Assembly: GCA_002786025.1 (NCBI GenBank)
Contig: NHNW01000014.1
Span: 434,001-498,000 of the forward strand
From: Zasmidium citrigriseum
Lineage: Eukaryota > Ascomycota > Dothideomycetes > Mycosphaerellales > Mycosphaerellaceae
Length of the DNA stretch: 64,000 nucleotides
Reading direction: 5' to 3'
This document shows, piece by piece, positions 55,281 to 64,000 of this stretch. The position numbers and the translations under genes are program-made. The notes beneath the pieces are model-generated. The model was not told the DNA's origin, searched no databases, and saw only the letters and a list, made by a program, of their open reading frames with translations. The number at the start of each line of letters is the position of its first letter. The stretch's first letter is position 1.

Positions 55281-57457
55281 GCCGAGCTTCATTCAACCTC
55301 GAGCGTGCCGCATTCTTCTTTGTGTTTATGGGAGGCTACAGTCGGAAAGCGACGGCGTTGGCAGAAGGGAAACTTGATACCAGAGGCAAAATCAGCAGAG
55401 TAGAGCAGAAATGCAATCAACATCGAACATCCTCCAAAACCATCTCCAAAACCATCTCCCATCGGAGAAACCTCGGCACTCCAGAAAACAAGCTATATAA
55501 ACCACAAGAATCCGCCGACCAATCAGCTGTCATGGCTTTTGAGGAAGCACATTCCTCCCACCTCAGTCCCTTGCCCCACTTCGAGTCGAGCTTGGTTCGA
55601 AACCTGCGACGGTCGCTACACTCGTGTCGGTAACGCACGATGCTGTTCGGCCTTAAGTCTGCAAGACACGCTTCAGCGGGTAAACCCGGCAGAGCAACTT
55701 GCATCGTGGGTTGGCGTGATCAAATTACTCCTCTGAGTCGGATGAAGGGTGGGAGTTATGGTGTGTGCGACCTTTTTGCTGTTCTGTTTTGCTTTGAATC
55801 GATTTTCTTTTGTTGGTAACCGAAGGGGCGTGGATTGGAACGATTTTGATGGTCGAATGGATCGTTCCATTTTTTGTTGGTGATTGATCTTTGAACGTTT
55901 TGGACTGCCTGTTGACTCCAGCTTTGAACCAAAACCTCCCCTGTTTGAAGAATGGAATCTTGCCCGACCTCTGGAACGTGGCAAATGGAAAGTCTTCTCA
56001 ACTCACCTCCCACAATGCTCCTGCTCGTTGCCAAAAGCAGCATCTCGAAGTTCAACCGCCAACTCTTGCCCATCAAAACGCACACGAGGTCACTAGGCAC
56101 GACTTCTCCTATCTCGTATCGCGCAGGCATCCTCTTCTCCATCTGACCGCCGAGTTTCTTCCCATACCATACCATCTCGAATTCTTTCCATTCTCGAGCA
56201 GCATCGGAAGTCGACTCCGAAGCAAACGGCAAATCCTCGAATCGAAATTCCCCAATTGACGCAAGCCCGCAAATCCTTCGCTCCTCCACGTTTCGGTGTT
56301 GGAAAGTCTTCACGGGTATCGAATTTCGACATTCGAAGTTCGCCGCTCGCGTGTTGTTCTCCGATGCAGTCGAAATACCTCCGATGCAGTCTGCATTGTC
56401 GATCCTTTCGCAAACATCAAGGTCGAAGAGCGAAGTTCACGCTCTTGCAACTCCAACGCCCGAAGTTCTCCTACTCGTGCGATCCCAGAGCAGATTTTGA
56501 AGAAAGTCCTCTTTGCCTAAGGGCAGACATCGACCTCAAGAAATATGACTGTGATTGGTGGCCGACAATCCGGGTCCTGGTGTGAGAGGGCAACTCTGCC
56601 TCATCTTCGGCTGTAGATCCGAACATGAGAACCCCAACAAGGAAACAAGCAAAAAGATTCCTTACCGATATTGTGGTTTCACATCACACCAGCCCGATTG
56701 CCTTCAGACGCCTGACGAGAAGCAAATCACTCATCTCCTCGAGTGCAAAACAAGCTGCAATGCTGCACAGCCCTACGTGAGACATTGACAGATCTCATTT
56801 CGACACTCCTCGAGTTGGATGACCACTTCGGTCGGCGGTTTCTCGCAACTGCACTGGTAGACCTGCCTCCTTCGCGGCACGACCCTGGATCGTCTCCACA
56901 ACACGTGGGGATGGTTGGTTTTCCTGATGGACTTGGACCACCTGTTCAGTCGTCCGAGACGGTCGGTTGCGACGCGGGAGGGGAGATGGCTGAACTTCGT
57001 AGATTGGGTGCTTGTGGATGTAGTTACCTTCGTGTTGGGTGGGACGGTGGCATCGTCTTAACGCGAAGAGGCAAGTCGAAGATTGGAGATGTCGTTGTTT
57101 GCTGGCGTTTCCGAAGATGGGCTTTTTGGCCTATCTCATATCCCATGTCCAGCCGTCGTCATTGTACTTTGGTATAGATACGCTGTGGGGATTTGATGTC
57201 ATTCTGGTCAGGGAGACTGACTTGCATGTGAAAATTTCCCAAATGTGAAGAAAAAATCTCTGCTCGGCGTCTTCAATGTGCCCCATCTTCGACCATTCCC
57301 CACGAAACCCTGACCCTGTTCCCTCACGTCATGCATTGACCAACAGAGAAGTTCGGGGCCGTCGACGCCAAGCAGTCGGAGATTCTGCGTCATGCCAACA
57401 GAATGCCAGTGATCTGATCGCAGTCGCTACAGTCGTTGTCGGATAGCGACCGAGGGG
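55281..57457. other. 2.2-kb region with no firm gene
   Basis: A minus-strand open stretch (about 56313-55756, no ATG at its start) reads RFEDLPFASESTSDAAREWK and MEKRMPARYEIGEVVPSDL, which looks coding-like, but upstream frames do not link to it by a clear intron. A short direct repeat of about 12 bp (AAAACCATCTCC) lies near 55438-55461. An AGCCCTA copy is at 56769. Possibly decayed coding DNA. Confidence 0.35.
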
Positions 57458-57954
57458 TCACACCGACGGTCCGAGGCCCCAGATTTCCCTTCTCCATGAA
57501 TTTCGAACTCTACCACCAAGAAGCTTTTGTCCGATTCTTCCCGTAGCGACCTCGAGTTCGAGAAGTCGTTCTCGGCTCGTTTGAGACGAATCCGATGAAA
57601 CTAGGTTGAGCACAGAAAGGGGGTCGAATTGATAGATGAGGGGAAAGGCTTGGTGGAGAAGCAACTCACCGAAGATTGCCTCGAATGCCGGCTCATTTCG
57701 AACGACCAGGCGTGAGGGTAATGCGGCCCTATATTCCGCTTCGATGAGGACGTCGTCCTCTTCGGAAGCAGCAGCGACACAGATTGCAAGGGTGTACTCC
57801 GAGCAGTACTCTTTGCCGGCTGTGTATACCGCTCCAAAACCCTACAGTGAATGGCTTCCTATTGGCAAGTCTCAAGACACGTGAAAGTGAATGTACCTAC
57901 TCTTGACTGCAACAGCGGCCAGACCGCCGTGTGCGGCCCGGCGGATCTCATCAT
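57458..57954 (-). CDS. Tentative two-exon gene of unknown function, 145 aa
   Basis: Exon 1 57954-57901 (18 codons from a double ATG), intron 57900-57842 (59 nt, GTAGGT to TGTAG, weak branch), exon 2 57841-57458. The second exon reads sensibly (GFGAVYTAGKEYCSEYTLAI, EDDVLIEAEYRAALPSRLV, FEAIFGELLLHQAFPLIYQF). No domain recognised. A different upstream frame (about 58090-57962, reading TFYRIWTSSGHSVVTWSFRD) also looks coding but is out of frame with exon 1, so the locus may be a frameshifted remnant of a longer gene. Confidence 0.3.
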
Positions 57955-59934
57955 GCTATCCCAACAGCTGCTGTGCGACACTGAATAAGCTGAAAGCCCT
58001 CGTGGCCAACGATCTCATCACGAAACGACCAGGTCACCACGCTGTGCCCGCTGGATGTCCAGATCCGGTAGAATGTGTGGCAGTCAGTCGCGCAATGGAT
58101 ACCGTTTCATCATACCACAGAAATAGGTTCAATCAGCCTCGTGGCTACACCGGCAGAGCAAGGGATGGACGTGGTGCAAGCCCAGGGTTTGATCGAACCC
58201 CATGACTTCGACACGAGGCACTTTCTGAAGCAGACTGACCCTCACATGTGATTTCCATCGGAATAGCAATTCCACGAATCCAGGAGTCAAGTGGAGGAGC
58301 GGTGGAAATGGGATGGAAAAATATCTTCCTGAAATCCAGTCCCAAGGGTGACCCCGCGTTTCTCCTGTTTGATCATTTTGCCGGGTGTAGCTTTGGTGGC
58401 TGTCTTCAATCGCCGCCGGCCGGAACAGCATGCTCTTGGTGCGGCACGAAGGAGAGGAGAACCAACAAGTCGCAAAGTCAATGTTGTTGTCCAGTGTACA
58501 TGGGCGGTAATTCGTCGTGATTTCCTTCCTCCGCAATGAGGGGAGCAGAGGGAGAATCTGGGGAGCGAAGTGGAAGGGTTCGGCGTGTTGGAAGTTTTGG
58601 AAACCGGTAAACTGCGCTTTTGGGCGGTACTCTTCGGAAGGATTCCTCGCATTGATGTTCAGATGAAGTCATCGCATTGCATCCAAGTATTCCGCATCGT
58701 AATCCGAACGAAGCGCTCGAGGGAACCGGACGATGTTGTGTCATCAACCGTTCATCCATCGTCAGCGCTCCTAAATTGGGCGACGACAACGACGTATCTC
58801 GCCTTGATCCTCGAGGGCTGGATTGCGATGGATGTTGTACGGCCGGCAGCGGACTCTCTCAGCCCTTTGTAGCAAGTACCTCGTATGGATGGAGGACGAT
58901 GCTCCGTCGGACGCATCCGAACGGGTATCGTACTGCTCGGCAACGTGGTGACTGCAGTGTCTGCACCTATGACCGCAGCAGGATGAGCATGAGTAAGCGC
59001 TGGTACGGTTAATTCGACGTCCGGCGATTATTGAGTTTTCCTATTTTCGCCTTTGCGTCCGGAAACGAGGAGGAGAGCGAGCGTGTTTGCGACCTCGGGA
59101 GCGTGCAACACGGAACTGCGGTCTGTTTGCCGCTGACCAAGGCATCAATCAACCGCAGCGACGTGGCATGTCAGCCCTGCGAATGCTACCTGTTGATTAT
59201 GCGGTCTGCAGGCGGACGTGGGCTGGTGTGGAGTGGAGTGGCAGTGTGATGGACGTACCCGTGACAGCCTCGCCGTGCCCACACGCCGCACCTGATGCTG
59301 TCCTGTCGCCGGGCGGTGACTCACCGACCGAACAATACGCAGGCGAGCAGCGGTGCTCGGGGCGAAAAATCGGGCGTGGACGAAGGCATGTATGTATGAG
59401 ATCAGAGATGCGGCGTGGGAAAGAGGATGTTGTAGCCATGTAGCGATGTACCTCGCTCAATCGCCGCTGCCCGGATCCGCAGGTCTTGGGTGGAAGTGGG
59501 CGAGGAGAAGTTCCGGCGCCAAAGCGAAGGGCCCTTAGGGCAGCCCTCCGCGGCATGCTCGGTTGCTTGACCGCATCCCAACTTTCTCGGACGTACCGCG
59601 GATTGTTGTGGGTGACGCGACATTATCCCGGTGTAGGTTGCCGGGCTGAAGGGCTGGTCACCGCGATATATCATAACCGCGCCTGTTCCACTCTGCGTGC
59701 CTACTACTGAAATGCTGCAGCAATCCAAACTGACACATCATATCATCCGCCGCGGTCGCTTGCCGACATCACCAGGCTCGCGCTCCAAGCCACGCTGTTT
59801 GTCAACTTGACTTACTCTATATAGCAGTCGTATACCACACGACTGTTTGCCACCACTCCGCCGCGGCTTCCACGATATTCGAACAACGACCGATTCTCGA
59901 TCTGATTCAAACAAACAAACGACCATATATCAAA
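57955..59934. other. 2-kb region, no firm gene
   Basis: Apart from the coding-like minus-strand patch at about 58090-57962, frames of 60-135 codons overlap on both strands with no motif. No TpA enrichment. Includes the promoter of the serine-rich gene at 59935. Confidence 0.45.
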
Positions 59935-60339
59935 ATGTCTCTCTCTTCGACGTCAAGTCGGAGTTCCTCACAGTCCTCCTCGCTCTCCACGCCAGCAAGC
60001 CGACCAATGAGCATCGCTTCAGCATCCTCGCCGAGAAGCAGCTTTAGCTCCTCCACCACAACAAACCCATACTCTTCGTGCGCGTACCCAAGCTGGCGAT
60101 CTGGTTCTGCTCTTCGCAAGAATGGCACTCCAAGCTCCTACGTTAGCGATGAGGATCTCTTTGGCGACGACGACGAGCAGTACCTGAGCGAGCCACCGCC
60201 ACCACCGCGCCCAGCTGAAGTTTGGATGGCCAAGCCGCTGTTGCCACCCGTCTATCCCATCAAGTCGAGGAAGAGCAGCTCTTCCAGCAGCAGTCACAAG
60301 AAGAAGAGGCACAGCAGCTCCGAGAAGCCCAAGGAGTGA
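59935..60339 (+). CDS. Serine-rich small protein with SDEDLFGDDDE motif, 134 aa
   Basis: Single exon, ATG in good context (AAAATGTCT). The first 55 residues are nearly all Ser/Thr/Ala/Pro. A central acidic motif YVSDEDLFGDDDEQYLSEPP and PAEVWMAKPLLPPVYP are the conserved core of a small protein family I associate with filamentous ascomycetes. The tail is SerLys rich (HKKKRHSSSEKPKE). Likely disordered and nuclear or cytosolic; function unknown. It is the last intact gene before the RIPed island. Confidence 0.65.
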   Translation: MSLSSTSSRSSSQSSSLSTPASRPMSIASASSPRSSFSSSTTTNPYSSCAYPSWRSGSALRKNGTPSSYVSDEDLFGDDDEQYLSEPPPPPRPAEVWMAKPLLPPVYPIKSRKSSSSSSSHKKKRHSSSEKPKE

Positions 60340-61230
60340 GCTTGTGAGCTTGAGTCGCGCGAGCTTTTACGCGTCGAGTGCGCGTTCGAGACACAGAACT
60401 TATTCAACGATGGAAAAAATAACCATCTGATGCCCAGAATTGGAAGCACGAATCATCCAACATCGAAGAAAGCCGTACTGGACTCTCGATGCCCGAAGAG
60501 AATCCGACCAGTCGATGAAGACCGAGCCCCGGGACCGACAAGACTCGAGATGGTTGCAGACCCTTCGTGTGATGAGCTGGCAGCGAGATGAAATAAATCT
60601 CAACGCATCGATGAGAGTGCAGCGCCGCGTGGAAACGAACCAGTGCATGTTCTCGAAGCAATTCGCCACACCCATGTGGCAGCCGCCGTCGTGGTGACAG
60701 ACAGCCTCGTCGTCCTCATCTGGACGTGACGGCGGATCACAAGCCGGCCCAGATCGGGCCGTCGACCAGGCACACGCCACATCACAGATGACATGCGTCG
60801 CCGTTCTCCGAGCACTGACTGCATCAGTGCAGTTCGAAGATCGGGCAGCTACCGCCTGCCGTGTCCTGGAGCATAGGCGAGGGAATAGGCCTGGCCACAC
60901 GGCCGCAGGGAAGGTCACAGGGTAGAGGAACTGTACAAGCGCGCAGCTTGGATTGGTCGAGCTCACGAGCATGACGAAGATCCAACAAGCGAGACGCTTG
61001 ACAGCAGCATTTGACTTCTAGGCGATCCAGAGAAGGGAGTGGTTGAGGCTTCAAGAGGGAAGAGGCAGAAAAGAGGATTCAAGGTCGGTGCAGATCGGCC
61101 GAAGTTGGCTTTTGGGAGGGCGCTTAAGCGCAGGCTGTCAATGGAGGAGGCTTTCTCCACATTCATTAGTCAGACGAGATGCGCCGACACTAAATCGGAC
61201 ACCAGCAGCCACCGGACACCAGCTAATATA
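60340..61230. other. Boundary region before the RIPed element
   Basis: About 890 bp of normal base composition with only short overlapping frames. No gene seen. CpA and TpG occur at ordinary frequency right up to the edge. Confidence 0.5.
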
Positions 61231-61318
61231 GGTACGCGGGTATGACCGATTATGTTCCGTATAGTGTGATTCTTATACAAAAAAACATGGGTTATACATA
61301 CACGCGTAGACGCGTACC
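61231..61318. repeat. 8-bp inverted repeat at the edge of the RIPed element
   Basis: GGTACGCG at 61231-61238 and its exact complement CGCGTACC at 61311-61318 flank 72 bp. Composition changes to the RIPed state between about 61303 and 61320. It might be part of a terminal inverted repeat, but the other end of the element is outside the window. Confidence 0.35.
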
Positions 61319-64000
61319 TTAGCCTATTATTAATAACCTACTACCCTTCCTTCTACCCTCGTTATATACCTTCCTACTACTTACTACCGCTCCTAATAGC
61401 TACTCTACTACCCCTTCTACCCCCTTAGTCCTCTTAGTATACGTACGAGCGTAATTTCCTTACTAACGCTACCGCTAACGCTACCGCTACTCCCCCTACC
61501 CCCCCTATTAAGCCTAAGCTAGTCTTCGAGCTAGTTATTACCGTTATAAGCTATAAACCTATCGATTTAGAGCCGGCTATTAAAGAGGAGCCTAAGGAGC
61601 TAGTTATTACGTAGACTAGTAGTAATCTAGTCGACGTAGATACCCTCTTAGAAGCTAGATCTAACGGCTCTAAGGGTATTAAAGAAGGACTATTTCTAGT
61701 ACCTAACGAGCTACCTAAGGAGCGAGTCTTTAATAGGCTTAAGCTATTAATTAAGGTAGTCTATAGATATAAGAAGCTAGCTAGTTATAAGTTTATATAG
61801 CGCTATAATAAATATTAAGGCTTAAAGAAGAAGGGCGATAACCCTACCTATCGATTCTTCTTCTACTATATAAAGAGAGGTAAGCTAGACGGCCGTAATA
61901 ATATAATAGATAAGAGGTTTATATATACGAAGAAGATAAGCTACCCCTTTAAGTTTATCTACGCCGCTCTTAATCTAAAGGATCTAGTTAACTCTAAATA
62001 GCGCCTTATACTCTTAAGTAGCCGTTATCTTCGTTATAATTACGCCTTATCGAAGGATTACCTTAGCGCCTTAGCTAACGTCCGCTAGTACTTACGTAAG
62101 TAAGTAGAGTCTACTATTACTAGACTATAGTAGGTAGGCGTAATAGTAGCGAAGCTAGATTAATATTTAGATAATACTAGCGTTATTACGACTATAAGTA
62201 ACTTATATAACGAGCGAGCGAAGCGTAGTCTCGCTACTCGACTACTTTACAATTAAGCTAAGCGAACTATTAACCTATTAAAGGAAAAGGGGTATAAGTA
62301 TACGTTTAATACTTACCCTAAGACTAGCTAGATTAAGTAGCTTATTACGATCTACCCCGAGGTAATCGAGTAATATAAGCGCTACCTTTAGGTGCTTATA
62401 ATAGATATAACTTTTAAGATAAACCTATATAAGAAGTAGCTCTTCGACTACTACGCTAAGAGCGGTATAAACACGACGATTAACCTAGTAATTACTATAA
62501 TAGATAGCTTAGCCTAGCCTAACTATAAGTACCTTATACGATACTTTCGATCTACCTTTAAGAAGTATAATATTCCTTTACTAAACGCTATTATCTCGGA
62601 CCGTAAGGAAGCTATAATTAACGCTATTAATTCGGTATAGCCTAAGGCGTCTATTAGTAAGCTTATCTACGAGTAGTACCTTAGATAAGACTTCTTAGCT
62701 AAGATACGTACCTTTAGGCCTAAGTTTCGTTAAGTACGAGGTAAAGATAATATCTTTAAAGACTCTAAAGCTACGTAGTATATTATAGAAGCCTTTCGCT
62801 ATATAATCTATTTACTAACGGAGCGAGAGTTTAACGAGCTATATAAGGAATTTAATACTACCTAGCCTAAGATAGGCGCCTACTTTAGTAGAAACTAGGC
62901 TCGTTTTAAGTACTAGTTTATAGACTACTAGACTAACGAGATCCTTTACTTTAGTAAGAAGTCTTCGTAGCGAGTCGAATTATAATACTCTAAGATAAAG
63001 TAGTAGATCGTTACTAGCTATAACGATATCTACGTCCTCTTTAAGAAGCTTATAAACTTCTAGTAGTACGGTATTAAGTAATATAACGATAAACGAGGGG
63101 TAGATCTTTTAAAGGCTCCTCGTAAGATAATTATAGACGATTTCTAGTTATCTATCCGTAGTAGATTATACTATAAGGTACTCTACGAGGTATATAACGA
63201 CAATAAGCGAGCTAAGGCGTTAATTAACGCGAAGGACGAGATTACTAGCGAGTCGCTTAGCTATAGATATTAATACGAAGGTTATAGTAACTATACCTAT
63301 AACGGCTATAAGCGAAAGGTTTTTAGACGGCCGTACCTCTATAGGCTTATATTTCTTTATAAGATAAACGGCTGCCTTCTACTTAAAGAGTTCTACTCTT
63401 ACTACTACCTATACTCCGAGGAGAAGGAAAGAGTAACTATTAGACTACTAGCCGTTAATTAGAAGAAGTAGCTTACGCGTAAGGGCAAGAGTAGATTCTT
63501 AACGAGGCGTACCCTTACTATATAAGAGCTTAGTAACTAAAACGAGGTATTAAGGGCGAAAAGGGTAAGGAAGACTAGCCTACTAACGTCTATAATTAAG
63601 CTACTACCCCCTTAGCTTACTTAGGCGTAGCTACGAGCTAAGGTACCTAATAGAGTCTATTATAGTTATAAAGGAGCTTATAATAATCGCTAGTACTAGT
63701 ATAGGGTAGTAGGGTAGGCTTATAGCCTATAGTATTATAATAATACTATAGCTAGTAGCTATAGTAACGATAATAACGCTAGTTTCGAGCCTATATTATC
63801 TACTATACTAGTAGTAGGCCTATCTATACCCTCCGAGCTCGAGTAGATAAAGCGGATTATTATAGAGTAGTAGTAATAACTAGCTAACCTCTAGTAGTTA
63901 CGACGGGTATAGGTAGAGGTACTCTAACCTTCTTTCTAACCTTCCTTCTACTCTATACCCCCTTAGTACTATTAATACTACCCCCTTAGCTAGCTCTAGT
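61303..64000 (+). mobile_element. Degenerate Mutator-like (MULE) DNA transposon, saturated with RIP mutations
   Basis: Reading on + still shows a MULE transposase broken by stops. About 61935-62100 holds a FAR1-like zinc-finger region (SYPFKFIYAAL, LRYNYALSKDYLSALANVR). The DDE core starts at 62392 with LIIDITFKINLYKK, then FDYYAKSGINTTINLV, PNYKYLIRYFRSTFKKYNIP, IISDRKEAIINA, and DFLAKIRTF. Stops sit where Trp or Gln is expected (VWP and EWH positions read V-stop-P and E-stop-Y), as C-to-T change in CpA predicts. CpA plus TpG are nearly absent: I count about five in 2.7 kb, where over 300 would be expected. CpG survives. The element runs off the window, so its far end and target duplication cannot be seen. 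It is dead. Confidence 0.85.

Noticed and set aside
55595..55612. GGTTCGAAACC, like a tRNA T-arm
   Set aside because: No matching acceptor, D or anticodon arms around it. A by-eye check of other GTTCGA-like sites also gave no tRNA.
1..64000. CRISPR arrays, operons, ribosome binding sites
   Set aside because: Eukaryotic gene structure throughout; no regularly spaced repeats seen.

Overview
The window is nuclear DNA of a filamentous ascomycete. Nearly every gene carries short GT-AG introns of about 45-125 nt with fungal branch sites (CTAAC or CTGAC), and the gene set is fungal: a Zn2Cys6 regulator, GT15 and GT62 mannosyltransferases, a Dur3 urea transporter and an NLR-like protein. I infer a Dothideomycete, probably Mycosphaerellaceae (Cercospora-like). 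The best support is a broken MAT1-1-1 alpha-box fragment outside any recognisable MAT locus, a phenomenon reported from Cercospora beticola and relatives. This assignment is inference, not a database match. All exon joins were built by hand from splice signals and checked for an open frame.

0-42 kb is mostly housekeeping. In order: SEN54 (-), a 93-residue two-exon gene (+), a TRF/Tbf1-like telomere-repeat factor (-), a GT15 mannosyltransferase (-), PAT1 (+) tail-to-tail with the helicase DBP10 (-), DBP10 head-to-head with RPA2 (+), a DUF202 membrane protein (-) head-to-head with mitochondrial uL23m (+), a PAS-type Zn2Cys6 regulator (-), a 5-kb stretch without a recognisable gene, the Gea/GBF1 ARF exchange factor (-), mannan polymerase subunit ANP1 (-), the MAT fragment (-), an F-box-like small protein (+), a secreted isochorismatase-like hydrolase (+), and the seven-exon urea transporter DUR3 (-).

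43-55 kb is more accessory: a paraoxonase/SMP-30-type protein, a short-chain dehydrogenase lacking its catalytic lysine and a Delta24-sterol-reductase-like flavoprotein run head to tail on +. A relic of a membrane protein follows, then an NLR-like ankyrin protein (-), a METTL4-type MT-A70 methyltransferase (-) and the Leu5-type mitochondrial carrier (+).

55-61 kb holds little beyond a tentative two-exon ORF and a serine-rich small protein. From about 61.3 kb to the end the DNA changes abruptly: CpA and TpG are almost absent and TpA and stop codons abound. Degraded reading frames still show a Mutator-like (MULE) transposase. This is a saturated RIP (repeat-induced point mutation) island.

The most notable non-gene signals are the MAT fragment, the hyper-RIPed MULE with its sharp edge, and seven copies of AGCCCTA, the yeast Tbf1 core motif, in 1.7 kb directly upstream of the TRF/Tbf1-like gene.
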